From positions 1 through 64,000 of the forward strand of contig CADCBO010000012.1 in assembly GCA_902799685.1 (NCBI GenBank): a stretch of 64,000 bases of DNA. Reading direction: 5' to 3'. Shown here piece by piece: positions 1-9,738 of this stretch. Positions within the stretch are counted from its first letter, which is position 1, and each line of letters opens with the position of its first letter. The notes beneath the pieces were generated by a model. The model was not told the DNA's origin and made no database searches. It worked only from the letters and a program-made list of their open reading frames with translations. The position numbers were made by a program, and so were the translations under genes. Source of the stretch: an uncultured Bacteroidales bacterium. GTDB taxonomy: Bacteria > Bacteroidota > Bacteroidia > Bacteroidales > Bacteroidaceae.

Positions 1-40
1 ATCCTTTTGTAATGTGGCACATAAGCAAAAAATTAATTTG

Positions 41-85
41 AAAAAAACTCCAAAATAGTTGGATTTCAACTGGAAAGGAGGAGTT
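41..85 (-). terminator. Possible terminator after the dipeptidyl peptidase gene
   Basis: Read on the minus strand, AACTCC and GGAGTT pair around an inner stem (AGTTG/CAACT), and a run of seven T follows. This is the usual form of an intrinsic terminator, and it lies about 75 bases past the stop of the minus-strand operon. A second inverted pair (CGACGTT/AACGTCG) lies between the stop codon and this hairpin. The rest of 1-159 shows nothing else that I can support. No folding calculation was done. Confidence 0.42.
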
Positions 86-159
86 CGACGTTTAGGGTCT
101 GGAGAGAGCCGGAGTAGCCACGGAACGTCGTCTCCCCGAGAGGGATAGTCCGGCGGTGC

Positions 160-2361
160 TTAAAGATTCTCGTCAAAGAATCGCAGAATGCGGGTAAACA
201 GGTGCTTGCGATGAGAGTACCCAGTGATACTGTGTTCCTTACCAGGATAAACCTGCATATCAAAATCAACGCCTGCATTAATCAGGGCCTCGATGTATGA
301 GGCGGTGTTGCTGAAGAAGACGTTGTCATCATCCAGGCCGTGAACAATGAGCAGACGGCCGTGAAGTTTGTTTATGCGGTCAATGGCCGATGCATCGTGG
401 TAGCCGTCGGCATTCTCCTTGGGCTGCTGCATAAAGCGCTCGGTGTATGGAGCATCATAATAACGCCAGTCAGTCACGGGAGCTACCGCAACGCCGCATT
501 TGAATACCGGTGTGCCCTCACTCATAGACATCAGGGTATTGTAGCCACCATAGCTCCAGCCCCAGATGGCAATGCGGTCTGCATCAATGTAGGGGAGTGA
601 GCCCAAGTACTTGGCTGCAGCCACCTGATCTTGGCTCTCCATTACGCCCAGACGCTTGTAGGTCTGCTTTTTGAAATCCGATCCGCGACGTCCTGTGCCG
701 CGTCCGTCAACCACAGCAACGGCGTAACCTTTCTGTGTAAGCAGAGCTTCAAGTGCAGCGCCGGGATAGAAGCCTGCGCCCCATTCATTAATCACCTCGT
801 TTGAACCCGGACCGCTGTACTGGTACAGGATAACGGGGCAGGGGTGGGATGCATCGGCATTGGCGGGCTTAACCATCCAGCCGTATAGGGTGGTGCCATT
901 GACAGTCTGGAATGAGAACTGCTCTTTCTTGGGCAGTCCGTATTCAAGAGCGGCCTGCTTTACGTCCTGGTTGTCCTGGACGGTACGGAGCGTCTTGCCT
1001 GCATCGGTAATCACGGATACGATGGTGGGAGTGCTCATATCAGACCATGAGTTTATGAAGTACTTGCAGCCGGTGCTGAAAACAGCGTGGCTGGTGCCTT
1101 TTTCCGGAGTCAGGATGCTCTTCTTTCCCTTGCTGTCAACCTTCCATACGGCGCAGTCATACATGCCGGATTCATTGCTCTCATAAAATACCGTGCCGCT
1201 TTTGGAGTCGTAGCCGTGAAGTGCCAGCACATCAAAATCGCCCTTGGTAATCTGGCGTTTGAGCTGTCCTTTCAAGTCGTAAAGATAGAGGTGACGATGA
1301 CCGTCACGCTCACTCTGCATTATGAACTGGTCGCCATAGAAACGGGTCTGCATATATCCGAACTCGTCAATGTAACACTTGTCCTCCTCGCGCAGAATCA
1401 GGGTGCATAGTGTGGAACGAGGGTTGGCCGAATATATCTCCAGCTTGTTCTGGAGGCGGTTCAGAGTGAAGATGAACAGGTTGTTGTCTTCATTCTCAAC
1501 AAACTTGATGCGCGGTATGTAACAGGTGCTGTCCAGTTTCAGGTCCATGTCACGGATAACAGAACTCTTTATGTCGAAAGAGTGGACCGATACCTTGGAA
1601 TTGGCGGCACCTGCGGTGGGATACTGCTGCGGCTTATATGAGATAAGTTCCTGTGAGTAGGCGTTGCGGTCGGGGTTGGTAAGATAGAAGGGCAGGTTAT
1701 AGCTGGCTACCTGCTGCTCGTCAAAGCGGATCCAGGCCAGCATACGGCTGTCGGCGCTGAACTCGTATGCACGCACCAACCCGAACTCCTCCTCATATGC
1801 CCAGTCAGGTATGCCGTTACGTATCTTGTTAAGCTCTCCATCCTTGGTTACCTGCACTTCAGCATTATTGAATAACAATTTGACTATAAAGATGTTATTG
1901 CCACGGACAAATGCTATGTTATGACCGTCGGGCGAGAATGACGGAACCTGTACCGGACCGCCTTCGGTAAGCGGGTCAATCTTATTGTTTCGAATGGTGA
2001 ATATGTAGTAATCGGCTGTGAATGAACGGCGGAAAATCTTGTTGGTGTTGGTCTGCAGCAGGATAATGTCCTCGGTGGGCGATAGGATATAGCCGTTAAA
2101 GGCAGGTATGCGCTCACCGCGCACATTGTTCAGGTCAAGTATGGTATCGGTTACCTGACCGGTCTTGAAAGAGTTCTTGAGTATGAGACGCCCATCCTCA
2201 CTTGTAAGGTAATGCTCGCCGTCTGCCATAGGCGTGACCGATGCGGCTCCCTTGGGGTAGAACGTTCCGTCCATTACGGTGGATAGAGTGAGCTGCTTGT
2301 TCTGGGCAGATACAAGAACGCTTACGACGGCTGTCAAGGTTATAAGGAATATCTTTTTCAT
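160..2361 (-). CDS. Dipeptidyl peptidase IV family serine peptidase (S9B)
   Basis: This is a secreted or periplasmic peptidase expected to remove Xaa-Pro or Xaa-Ala dipeptides from peptide N-termini. The protein has 733 residues, close to the family length. Residues 1-19 form a signal peptide ending in SAQ. The N-terminal half is the beta-propeller and carries DWAYEEEF, the double-Glu motif that holds the substrate amino terminus in DPP4. The C-terminal alpha/beta hydrolase domain has GWSYGG with the nucleophile Ser603, Asp678 in DDDNV and His710 in GKEHS. It is the last gene of the minus-strand cluster, 36 bases after the YciO-like gene. Bacteroidota typically use such enzymes for peptide scavenging. 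The assignment to the family is firm; the physiological substrate is inferred. Confidence 0.93.
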   Translation of the reverse strand: MKKIFLITLTAVVSVLVSAQNKQLTLSTVMDGTFYPKGAASVTPMADGEHYLTSEDGRLILKNSFKTGQVTDTILDLNNVRGERIPAFNGYILSPTEDIILLQTNTNKIFRRSFTADYYIFTIRNNKIDPLTEGGPVQVPSFSPDGHNIAFVRGNNIFIVKLLFNNAEVQVTKDGELNKIRNGIPDWAYEEEFGLVRAYEFSADSRMLAWIRFDEQQVASYNLPFYLTNPDRNAYSQELISYKPQQYPTAGAANSKVSVHSFDIKSSVIRDMDLKLDSTCYIPRIKFVENEDNNLFIFTLNRLQNKLEIYSANPRSTLCTLILREEDKCYIDEFGYMQTRFYGDQFIMQSERDGHRHLYLYDLKGQLKRQITKGDFDVLALHGYDSKSGTVFYESNESGMYDCAVWKVDSKGKKSILTPEKGTSHAVFSTGCKYFINSWSDMSTPTIVSVITDAGKTLRTVQDNQDVKQAALEYGLPKKEQFSFQTVNGTTLYGWMVKPANADASHPCPVILYQYSGPGSNEVINEWGAGFYPGAALEALLTQKGYAVAVVDGRGTGRRGSDFKKQTYKRLGVMESQDQVAAAKYLGSLPYIDADRIAIWGWSYGGYNTLMSMSEGTPVFKCGVAVAPVTDWRYYDAPYTERFMQQPKENADGYHDASAIDRINKLHGRLLIVHGLDDDNVFFSNTASYIEALINAGVDFDMQVYPGKEHSITGYSHRKHLFTRILRFFDENL

Positions 2362-2397
2362 AATAAGTGAGTTATGCTATTGTTGTTAGAGTCTGTG

Positions 2398-3009
2398 TCA
2401 TTCGTCAAGCACGCCTTTTCCCTGGCGTATAATTTCCTGGTCTCCGTCAACGCAATAGACCACGGTGGAGTACTCGAATCCGCCTGCACCGCCGTTTATT
2501 ACTATGTCCACATCATCGCCCAGACGCTCGTCGATGAGCTCCGGATCGGTCAGGTAGCCTATGTCATCGGATTCATCGTAGGGAACGGTGGTGGAGAGCA
2601 GGGGAGCTCCCAGCTGGCGGCAGATCTCACGTGTTATGTCGTTGTCGGGAACACGGATTCCCACCTCCTTGCGGTTGCTGAATATCTTGGGCAAGCGGCT
2701 GCCGGCACGCAGAACGAATGTGAAAGGGCCCGGCAGGTTGCGCTTCATTGTCTTGAATGTGGCGTTGTCTATCTGCACGTACTGGCTTATGTCACTCAGG
2801 TCATAGCAGACTATGGAGAAACGGTGTTTCTGCGGATTCATGCCCTTGATCTTGCAGATACGCTCTATGGGACGCTCCTTGAGGGCGTGGCATCCCAAGG
2901 CGTAGGCTGTGTCTGTGGGATAAACAATCACCCCGCCGCCGTTCAGAATGTCCAGAATGCGGTCCAGGTCGCGCTGGCTGGTGTTCTTTTCGTACAGTCT
3001 TATGAGCAT
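2398..3009 (-). CDS. L-threonylcarbamoyladenylate synthase family protein (YciO/TsaC/Sua5 type)
   Basis: This 203-residue protein belongs to the YrdC/Sua5 fold. Members make threonylcarbamoyl-AMP from threonine, bicarbonate and ATP for the t6A modification of tRNA position 37. The nucleotide-pocket segment [16 protein letters not shown] is present near the N-terminus, followed by [13 protein letters not shown]. The spacing and the later [12 protein letters not shown] stretch resemble E. coli YciO more than TsaC, so full t6A activity is not assured. The gene starts inside the last codons of miaA (10-base overlap), so the two are probably translated together. MiaA also modifies A37, which fits a shared anticodon-loop role. 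No C-terminal Sua5 extension is present. Confidence 0.85.
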   Translation of the reverse strand: MLIRLYEKNTSQRDLDRILDILNGGGVIVYPTDTAYALGCHALKERPIERICKIKGMNPQKHRFSIVCYDLSDISQYVQIDNATFKTMKRNLPGPFTFVLRAGSRLPKIFSNRKEVGIRVPDNDITREICRQLGAPLLSTTVPYDESDDIGYLTDPELIDERLGDDVDIVINGGAGGFEYSTVVYCVDGDQEIIRQGKGVLDE

Positions 3010-3923
3010 GTCTTGTCCTTTATATAATCTATTATACTCTGAACGTCATCCGGGTTAAACCATCTGGTGTTCGGGTCACGCTTGAACCATGTCATCTGCT
3101 TGCGTGAGTATATGCGCGTATTCTGTTTTATCTTCTCTATGGCGAACTCCAGCGTCCAGGGCTTGCCGTCAGGCGTAAGGGCGCCGTCCATCCAGTTGAA
3201 CAACTCTTTCATGCCCACGGTGTTGAGTGAGTTCAATCCTTTGCGCGGATACATGCGGCGCGCCTCGTCAATAAGTCCGTTCTCAATCATCCTGTCAACG
3301 CGGCTGTTTATGCGCTCGTATAGTTCCTCACGAGTACGGGTCAGGCCAATTCTGATAATATTGAAAGGACGCTCGGCCTTCTGTCCCTTGCGCAGGTCGG
3401 AGTAGGGATGACCGGTCATGTAACAGACTTCAAGAGCATGCAGAATCCGTTTGGGATTGCGCCTGTCAACCTCCTTGAAGTAGGCAGGATCCAGCAGTTT
3501 GAGTTCCTGGACCATATTGTCCAGCCCCTCCTTGTGATAACGCTCCAGAAGAGGTTTGCGGATGTCATCCGGAATGGTGGGAATCTGGTCTATACCATAG
3601 CACAGGGCATCTATGTACATCATTGACCCTCCTGTAGCCAGTAGTATGTCGTGGTCTGCGAATAGCCTGTCCGCCAAAGAAAGTGCATCCTCTTCGTATT
3701 TAGCTGCGCTGTAATAGTCATCAAGCCCAAGGTTACCAACCAGATAGTGTTCCACACGTGCTCTTTCAGCCGGGGTAGGTGCCGCCGTGCATATCGGGAT
3801 ATCGGCATACATCTGCCTGGAATCGGCCGAAATGATTGGGGTATGAAACAAATCGGCGAGGGTCAGGCACAATTCTGTCTTCCCCACGCCGGTAGGTCCT
3901 AATATGATGACTAAGCTTTTCAC
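3000..3923 (-). CDS. miaA: tRNA dimethylallyltransferase MiaA
   Basis: MiaA transfers a dimethylallyl group from DMAPP to N6 of A37 in tRNAs that read codons beginning with U. The 307-residue length is typical. The P-loop GPTGVGKT is at residues 9-16, followed by the diagnostic SADSRQMY segment and DIPICTA. The later [12 protein letters not shown] region is the tRNA-binding part. The gene starts directly next to the stop of the upstream acidic protein (3923/3924) and overlaps the YciO-like gene by 10 bases, so it sits inside a tightly packed operon. The assignment rests on several family-specific motifs. Confidence 0.96.
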   Translation of the reverse strand: MKSLVIILGPTGVGKTELCLTLADLFHTPIISADSRQMYADIPICTAAPTPAERARVEHYLVGNLGLDDYYSAAKYEEDALSLADRLFADHDILLATGGSMMYIDALCYGIDQIPTIPDDIRKPLLERYHKEGLDNMVQELKLLDPAYFKEVDRRNPKRILHALEVCYMTGHPYSDLRKGQKAERPFNIIRIGLTRTREELYERINSRVDRMIENGLIDEARRMYPRKGLNSLNTVGMKELFNWMDGALTPDGKPWTLEFAIEKIKQNTRIYSRKQMTWFKRDPNTRWFNPDDVQSIIDYIKDKTCS

Positions 3924-4493
3924 TTAATAGAGGTCGTCTATGGAATCAAGGCTCACCGTGCCTCCACCTTCGCCGCCTTCCATACCGAATCCTTCCTCAT
4001 CAAGCTCATCGGATTCAAAACTCTCGTCGCCGTAGAAGTTCTCATCCACGTCAAGGACGGGGTTGGCCTTGGCCATCTCGTCAAAGTCAATGGTCTGTTT
4101 GGGTGGGTTGCCCTGGCTTGCGGTACATACGGCTTCAGTAAGATTTTTGCCGGTGATAATCTCCTTTAATTCAATGAAAAAGCAGCGTTCGGTTAAAGGA
4201 TCGAACACGTATATCAGGCGCTGCTTTTCGTCCTCGATGAGTTCATCAAGAGGGGTGTCGGCCATGACAAAGTTATCCACCTCGGAACTGGTGTTCATCT
4301 CCTCACGGGTAATCTCCTCCCGTTTCTCCCAGTTGTCCTCACAGATGAAGAATGATGTGATCTGGTCATCGGGGTATCCTACAGATTTCAGAATGGCATT
4401 GCTGAAATCCAGGAATGATGCTGATGAACTGATCTGGATTTCACGATAGAAGTCATCGACCTCGTCTGAAATGAAAATGAATCTGTAAATCAT
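3924..4493 (-). CDS. Small acidic protein of the plasmid pRiA4b ORF-3-like family
   Basis: This 189-residue protein resembles the PRiA4_ORF3 family, often labelled IS1096 element passenger TnpR family in Bacteroidota genomes. That label is historical and does not imply transposition here. The N-terminal 110 residues form a mixed alpha/beta domain with the family-like segments SASFLDFSNAILKSVGY and ITSFFICED. The C-terminal third is very acidic and rich in Glu, Asp and Gly. No catalytic motif is visible and the biochemical role is unknown. It lies between lpxA and miaA with gaps of 15 and 0 bases, so it is co-transcribed with them. Family assignment is by remembered pattern, not by a search. 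Confidence 0.7.
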   Translation of the reverse strand: MIYRFIFISDEVDDFYREIQISSSASFLDFSNAILKSVGYPDDQITSFFICEDNWEKREEITREEMNTSSEVDNFVMADTPLDELIEDEKQRLIYVFDPLTERCFFIELKEIITGKNLTEAVCTASQGNPPKQTIDFDEMAKANPVLDVDENFYGDESFESDELDEEGFGMEGGEGGGTVSLDSIDDLY

Positions 4494-4508
4494 ATTGTAG
4501 TGCTTTTA

Positions 4509-5285
4509 TTATCTGTCACGTATAATGCCTCTTTGTGAGCGTGAAATGAAATCCACGATGTACTGCACATGGGGGTCTGTTGCAATATCGCTTTCCTTGA
4601 TGGCGGATATGGCCTGCGTTACGTTCAGTCCCTGCTGGTAGATGATGCGGTAGGCATTGTGTATGGCTTCGATGCTTTCCGGCGAGAACTGTTCACGGCG
4701 CAAACGTACCAGGTTTATTCCCATATATGTGAGGGGATTGCGGCCGGACATGGTGAACGGAGGCACATCCTGGCTTACACCGCTTCCTCCCTGTATCATC
4801 ACGTAGCCACCTATGCGCGTGAACTGGTGAATCAGCACCCCGGCGCTGATGGTGGCATGGTCTTCAACCTCTACCTCACCGCCCAGTTTGGTGCTGTTGC
4901 CTATTATGCAGTAATTGCCCACAATGCAGTCATGTGCTATGTGCATGCTCTCCATAAACAGGTTGTTGCTGCCTACAACGGTCTTGCCCTTGGAGGCTGT
5001 ACCGCGGTTTATGGTAACATTCTCGCGGATGCGGTTGTTGTCTCCTATCTCGGCGGTGCTCTCTTCGCCCACAAACTTAAGATCCTGCGGAATGCCGCCT
5101 ATAACGGCTCCCGGATGGATTGTGTTTCCGTTACCTATGCGTGAGCCGTACATGACGCTCACATGAGGCATAAGGATATTGTTGTCACCAATGACCACGT
5201 TCCTGTCAATGAAACAGAAGGGACCTATCTCAACGTTCCTGCCTATCCTGGCGGAAGGGTCAATATATGCTAAAGGGCTAATCAT
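4509..5285 (-). CDS. lpxA: Acyl-[ACP]-UDP-N-acetylglucosamine O-acyltransferase LpxA
   Basis: LpxA carries out the first step of lipid A synthesis, moving a 3-hydroxyacyl chain from ACP to the 3-OH of UDP-GlcNAc in the cytoplasm. The 258-residue protein begins with left-handed beta-helix hexapeptide repeats (IDPSARIGRNVEIGPFC) and carries MHIAHDCIVGN, which holds the catalytic His. A C-terminal helical part follows from about residue 195. The start codon overlaps the lpxC/fabZ stop in TGATG, a typical sign of translational coupling. The order lpxD, lpxC/fabZ, lpxA is the usual Bacteroidota arrangement. Confidence 0.96.
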   Translation of the reverse strand: MISPLAYIDPSARIGRNVEIGPFCFIDRNVVIGDNNILMPHVSVMYGSRIGNGNTIHPGAVIGGIPQDLKFVGEESTAEIGDNNRIRENVTINRGTASKGKTVVGSNNLFMESMHIAHDCIVGNYCIIGNSTKLGGEVEVEDHATISAGVLIHQFTRIGGYVMIQGGSGVSQDVPPFTMSGRNPLTYMGINLVRLRREQFSPESIEAIHNAYRIIYQQGLNVTQAISAIKESDIATDPHVQYIVDFISRSQRGIIRDR

Positions 5286-6673
5286 CAGTTATCTCTTTTT
5301 ACTATTTGTACCATGAATTCAGATTCTGCAACCAATTTATCGGCCACAAAGGCGTATCCCTTGATTGATAATATGTTATGACGTATGGGTGCAGTCCTTA
5401 CAACGCGCATCAGAAGGGTGTCGCCCGGTACTACCGCCTGACGGAAACGGGTGTTGTCAATCTTGACGAACATAGCCTCGTAATCCTTGGGCTCTCCCGT
5501 ATATTGAAGTGCTAGAGTACCTCCCAACTGTGCCATTGCCTCTATGATGAGAACGCCAGGCATGATGGGATGCTCGGGGAAATGTCCGGTAAAATAGAAC
5601 TCGTTGTTGGTCACGTTCTTGACACCTTCGGCATATAGGTCGGTAAGTGCGATGACCTTGTCCAGAAGCTGCATGGGGAAACGGTGAGGCATCACGGCCT
5701 GGATTTGCTGCAGGTTCATTACCGGAGGTACCGATGGGTCGTATGCGGGAGCCTGTACATCGTTCAGGATGATGTTCTTGCGCAGTATGCGGGCGAATTT
5801 GTTGTTTATGGTGTGGCCGGGGCGTGTGGCTATGATGCGTCCCTTGATGGGTTTGCCCACCAGTGCCAGGTCGCCTATTATGTCAAGCAGCTTGTGGCGT
5901 GCAGGCTCGTTGTCCCACTGCAGGGGTTTGTGCATGATATAACCACGTCTTGTGGCGTCCATCTTGGGTACTCCCATGACGTTGCAGATCATATCGTAAC
6001 GTTCCTGAGGCATCTCACGCTCATAAATGACTATAGCGTTGTCCAGGTCTCCACCCTTGATGAGTCCTGCAGCCAAAAGCGGCTCTATCTCACGTACGAA
6101 CACGAAAGTACGGCTCCGGGCTATCTCTGTGGGGAAATCACGCATATCATCCAATGATGCGTACTGGTTATAGAGTATCTTGGAATCGTATGATATGAGC
6201 ACGTTCACGCTGAACTCGTTGTCGGGTAAAAGTATGATGGATGAGCCTGTGGTTTCATCCTTGACCTCTATCTTGTTCTTGACCACATAATAGTCCTTGA
6301 GAGCATCCAGCTCCTTTATGCCTACACGCTGTATGTTATCCACATACTCTATGGCGCTGCCGTCCAGAATCGGGAACTCAGGGCCGTTAACCTCAATGTG
6401 ACAGTTGTCTATTCCTGCCGCGTATAGAGCTGCCAGTGCATGCTCCACCGTGCTCACTTTAACATTGCCTTTAAACAGCACTGTGCCGCGCTGCGTCTCT
6501 CGCACGTTCTCGGCAAACGCCTCTATTACAGGCTGGCTGTCCAGGTCTGTTCTCTGTATCTTGTAGCCGTAGTCCGCTGGGGCGGGATTGAATGTCACGG
6601 TCAGTTCAAGACCAGTGTGCAACCCTTTTCCGCTAAGCGAGAAACTACTCTTTAAAGTCTTCTGTTTGTACAT
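5285..6673 (-). CDS. lpxC/fabZ: Bifunctional UDP-3-O-acyl-N-acetylglucosamine deacetylase / 3-hydroxyacyl-ACP dehydratase
   Basis: This 462-residue fusion joins the committed zinc deacetylase of lipid A synthesis to the fatty-acid dehydratase FabZ. The LpxC part covers roughly residues 1-305. His78 in STVEH, His260 and Asp264 in RHKLLDIIGD match the zinc ligands. The FabZ part (about 320-462) begins with MPHRFPMQLLDKV and carries the hot-dog active site GHFPEHPIMPG with His364 and Glu378 in IEAMAQ. The fusion is a known hallmark of Bacteroidota and is useful for placing the organism. It lies 23 bases after lpxD and overlaps lpxA by one base. Confidence 0.97.
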   Translation of the reverse strand: MYKQKTLKSSFSLSGKGLHTGLELTVTFNPAPADYGYKIQRTDLDSQPVIEAFAENVRETQRGTVLFKGNVKVSTVEHALAALYAAGIDNCHIEVNGPEFPILDGSAIEYVDNIQRVGIKELDALKDYYVVKNKIEVKDETTGSSIILLPDNEFSVNVLISYDSKILYNQYASLDDMRDFPTEIARSRTFVFVREIEPLLAAGLIKGGDLDNAIVIYEREMPQERYDMICNVMGVPKMDATRRGYIMHKPLQWDNEPARHKLLDIIGDLALVGKPIKGRIIATRPGHTINNKFARILRKNIILNDVQAPAYDPSVPPVMNLQQIQAVMPHRFPMQLLDKVIALTDLYAEGVKNVTNNEFYFTGHFPEHPIMPGVLIIEAMAQLGGTLALQYTGEPKDYEAMFVKIDNTRFRQAVVPGDTLLMRVVRTAPIRHNILSIKGYAFVADKLVAESEFMVQIVKRDN

Positions 6674-6696
6674 GTTATGATGTATGTCTTAAAGCA

Positions 6697-7740
6697 TTAC
6701 TTGCTTTCAAGTTTTGCTTTCAGTTCTTCCACTTCTTTCTCAAGCTGACGGATAGTCTTGCTCATTTCAGGCAGGTCCTTGAAGATGAGTGATGAGCGCA
6801 GAAAGTTGCGATACCCTATTGCGGGATAACCCATTATGGTCTCTCCGTCAGCAGTATTGCCTATCACGCCTGTCTTGGCACCTAGGTTAACCTTGTTGCC
6901 AATGGTCAGGTGTCCCGATATGCCGCTCTGCCCGCCTATCATGCACCATGCTCCAACCTTGCTTGAACCTGCAATGCCTGTTTGGGCCGATATGACGGTA
7001 TTCTCCCCAACTTCAACGTTGTGGGCAATCTGGATAAGGTTGTCCAGCTTTACTCCCTTGCGGACTATGGTACGTCCCATGGTGGAGCGGTCTATACAGG
7101 TGTTGGCACCTATTTCGACGTCATCCTCCAGTTCAACTATCCCTATCTGCGGAATCTTGTTGTAGCCGTCGGGTGTGGGTGCGAAACCGAATCCGTCGGC
7201 ACCTATGACGCTACCTGCATGCAGTATGCAGCGGTTGCCTATCCTGCATCCGTAGTAAACGGTCACGTGAGGATAAAGAATGCACTTGGAACCTACGCTT
7301 GCACCTTCACCTACAATCACATGGGGGTAAATCTGTGTGTCGTCACCAATCACGGCACCGTCCTCGATGACTGAGAAAGGTCCTATATAGACGTTTTTTC
7401 CAATCTTTGCCTTTTCCGATACCGATGCCAGCGAACTGATCCCGTTCCTGCCAGGCTTCATAGATGCATAGAGCGACATGAGCTTGGCCAGGCTTTCATA
7501 TGCGTTGTCAACCCTTACCAGCGTTGCGCTGACCGGCTGTTCTGCCTTGAAATCCTTGTTCACAAGCACTACGCTTGACTGTGTCGAATATAGGTACTGT
7601 GTGTATTTTACATTTGAAAGGAAAGAGAGTGCACCGGGTGTGCCCTCCTCAATCTTGGCGAAAGTGTTTACTGAAGCGTTCTCGTTGCCTTCAACCGTTC
7701 CGCCCAGAAACTCCGCTATCTGTTTTGCCGTAAATTCCAT
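6697..7740 (-). CDS. lpxD: UDP-3-O-(3-hydroxyacyl)glucosamine N-acyltransferase LpxD
   Basis: LpxD adds the N-linked 3-hydroxyacyl chain in the third step of lipid A synthesis. The frame is open for ten more codons upstream, but I place the start at the ATG at 7738-7740 because [14 protein letters not shown] is the usual beginning of the family, giving 347 residues. An N-terminal substrate-binding domain (to about residue 100) is followed by a long left-handed beta-helix of hexapeptide repeats. [11 protein letters not shown] holds the catalytic His. A C-terminal coiled helix ([18 protein letters not shown]) closes the protein. It is followed by lpxC/fabZ after 23 bases. Confidence 0.95.
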   Translation of the reverse strand: MEFTAKQIAEFLGGTVEGNENASVNTFAKIEEGTPGALSFLSNVKYTQYLYSTQSSVVLVNKDFKAEQPVSATLVRVDNAYESLAKLMSLYASMKPGRNGISSLASVSEKAKIGKNVYIGPFSVIEDGAVIGDDTQIYPHVIVGEGASVGSKCILYPHVTVYYGCRIGNRCILHAGSVIGADGFGFAPTPDGYNKIPQIGIVELEDDVEIGANTCIDRSTMGRTIVRKGVKLDNLIQIAHNVEVGENTVISAQTGIAGSSKVGAWCMIGGQSGISGHLTIGNKVNLGAKTGVIGNTADGETIMGYPAIGYRNFLRSSLIFKDLPEMSKTIRQLEKEVEELKAKLESK

Positions 7741-7780
7741 CTTCTGTAAGTCTTCTGTATCGGAATGCAAATATAAGGTA

Positions 7781-8599
7781 TTATTTTAAATAAGTAGCCA
7801 TTTCCAACTGAACCTCTTGCGCTTTCAGGCGTGCCACCTGGGCAAACCTTTCTGTGTTGTCAGCGTAAATGATTGCACGGCTGCTGTTTACTATCAGGCT
7901 GCACTTGCTGTTAAGGCCGTACTTGCATACTTCGGCCAGTGAACCTCCTTGAACGCCTATGCCCGGAACAAGCAGGAAACTGTCGGGAACGGTGTGGCGG
8001 ATATCTGAGAGCATCTGGGCACGGGTGGCGCCCACCACGTACATCATGTTGTCCGGGTTTCCACCCCATTCAAGTGACTTGGCCAAAACTTTACGGTACA
8101 AAGGAGTGCCTTGGGCATCCTCTGTGTACTGGAAATCGGCGGCGCCCTTGTTGCTGGTAAGAGCCAGAAGAATCACCCAGCGGCCTTCATGCCCTAGGAA
8201 CGGCGTCACGCTGTCAGCACCCATATACGGGGCAACTGTTACGGCGTCAACGTTCATTTCAGTGAAGAAACTGTCGGCGTACATCATCGATGTGTTGCCT
8301 ATGTCTCCGCGTTTGGCGTCGGCTATTATGAACTGGTCCGGGTAATTGGTGTGGATATAGTCTATTGTCTTGTAGAGAGCCTGCATGCCTTTCAGTCCGG
8401 CGCTCTCGTAGAAAGCCAGGTTGGGCTTGTATGCTATGCAGTAATCCGCAGTGGCGTCAACTATTGCCTTGTTGAAGGCAAATACCGGGTCTTCATCTTT
8501 AAGAAGATGTTCCGGAATCTTTTTCAGATCGGTATCAAGACCCACGCAAAGGAATGTCTTTTTGCGCTGTATGTTTGCGTAGAGTTCGTCTCTTGTCAT
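7781..8599 (-). CDS. pyrF: Orotidine 5'-phosphate decarboxylase
   Basis: PyrF makes UMP from OMP in the last step of de novo pyrimidine synthesis. The 272-residue length and the motif [11 protein letters not shown], whose Lys is catalytic, place it in the longer subfamily 2 type rather than the short E. coli type. [15 protein letters not shown] at the N-terminus and [11 protein letters not shown] near the phosphate site also fit. It lies 23 bases after prfA and 40 bases before lpxD on the same strand. Confidence 0.95.
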   Translation of the reverse strand: MTRDELYANIQRKKTFLCVGLDTDLKKIPEHLLKDEDPVFAFNKAIVDATADYCIAYKPNLAFYESAGLKGMQALYKTIDYIHTNYPDQFIIADAKRGDIGNTSMMYADSFFTEMNVDAVTVAPYMGADSVTPFLGHEGRWVILLALTSNKGAADFQYTEDAQGTPLYRKVLAKSLEWGGNPDNMMYVVGATRAQMLSDIRHTVPDSFLLVPGIGVQGGSLAEVCKYGLNSKCSLIVNSSRAIIYADNTERFAQVARLKAQEVQLEMATYLK

Positions 8600-8622
8600 A
8601 TCTTTTGTATTAAGAAAATTCC

Positions 8623-9735
8623 TTACATTTCAGCTTCTTTCATCCGTTCCGCGTTCTCGGCGATTGTAAGCTTGTCTATACAGTCCTGTATGTCGCCGTC
8701 CATGAATGCCGGAAGGTTGTAGATGGTATAGTTTATGCGGTGGTCGGTTATGCGTCCCTGCGGATAGTTGTATGTGCGGATCTTGGCCGAACGGTCACCG
8801 GTTGATACCATGGTCTTGCGGCGGGCGGCTATGTCATCCATGTATTTCTGATGCTCGCGGTCATAGATCATGGTGCGCAGACGGGAGAGCGCACGCTCCT
8901 TGTTCTTGGGCTGGTCACGGGTTTCGGTACACTCAATGAGAATTTCCTCAACCACTCCAGTGTTGGGATTTTTCCAATTGTAGCGGAGCCTCACACCACT
9001 CTCCACCTTGTTCACGTTCTGGCCTCCGGCACCGCCGCTGCGGAATGTGTCCCACTTTATTTCGCCCTCGTTTATCTCCACTTCAAAAGCATCGGCCTCA
9101 GGCAGTACGGCCACCGTGGCTGCCGATGTATGTATGCGGCCCTGCGTCTCGGTTACGGGGACACGCTGCACGCGGTGAACGCCGGATTCATACTTGAGAG
9201 TGCCATATACCTTTTCGCCGGTCACGGTGAATATGATTTCCTTGAATCCTCCCGATGCGCCTTCAGAGCATGACGATACGGCTATCTTCCATCCCTTGGA
9301 TTCACAGTACTTGCTGTACATGCGGAACAGGTCGCCGGCAAACAGGGCTGCCTCGTCACCGCCTGTGCCACCACGAATCTCCATGATGACGTCCTTGTCA
9401 TCCTGCGGGTCGGCCGGAATGAGCATCTGTTTTATCTCTTCCTCAAGCTGCGGCAGACGCGCTGTGGCGTTGTCAAATTCCTCGCGGGCCATCTGGCGCA
9501 TTTCGGGGTCGCTTTCTGTAGCCATCAGTTCGCGTGCCTCTTCAATGCTTTTCTGCAGCTGTATGTACTCCTTGCGGGCGGCAACCACGGGTTCCAGGTC
9601 ATGGTACTCACGGTTCAGTTTTACGAACCGTTTCATATCGGCTATGACAGACGGGTCCGTTATGAGCAGACTAACCTCCTGGAAACGGGCCTCCAGACCG
9701 TCAAGTTTGTCAAGCAGACTATCCGTTGATGCCAT
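8623..9735 (-). CDS. prfA: Peptide chain release factor 1
   Basis: RF1 recognises UAA and UAG in the ribosomal A site and triggers peptide release. The protein has 370 residues. The catalytic GGQ loop is in [16 protein letters not shown], and the codon-reading tripeptide is PVT in [16 protein letters not shown], where RF1 of other groups often has PAT. RF2 would carry SPF, so this is RF1. [15 protein letters not shown] is also typical. The stop codon is 23 bases from pyrF, and the upstream dehydrogenase ends 3 bases before the start. Confidence 0.97.
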   Translation of the reverse strand: MASTDSLLDKLDGLEARFQEVSLLITDPSVIADMKRFVKLNREYHDLEPVVAARKEYIQLQKSIEEARELMATESDPEMRQMAREEFDNATARLPQLEEEIKQMLIPADPQDDKDVIMEIRGGTGGDEAALFAGDLFRMYSKYCESKGWKIAVSSCSEGASGGFKEIIFTVTGEKVYGTLKYESGVHRVQRVPVTETQGRIHTSAATVAVLPEADAFEVEINEGEIKWDTFRSGGAGGQNVNKVESGVRLRYNWKNPNTGVVEEILIECTETRDQPKNKERALSRLRTMIYDREHQKYMDDIAARRKTMVSTGDRSAKIRTYNYPQGRITDHRINYTIYNLPAFMDGDIQDCIDKLTIAENAERMKEAEM

Positions 9736-9738
9736 ATA

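Noticed and set aside
66-278. 70-codon minus-strand frame at the window start
   Set aside because: It overlaps the end of the dipeptidyl peptidase gene and the terminator region and has no recognisable sequence.
2374-3027. 217-codon plus-strand frame opposite the YciO-like gene
   Set aside because: It has no family motif and mirrors the codon pattern of a firmly identified gene on the other strand.
3924-4493. Transposon gene, as the common family label would imply
   Set aside because: The label comes from an old plasmid and IS annotation; there is no transposase motif or terminal repeat and the gene sits inside a housekeeping operon.
4569-5144. 191-codon plus-strand frame opposite lpxA
   Set aside because: Shadow of the repeated hexapeptide coding pattern of lpxA; no start context or homology seen.
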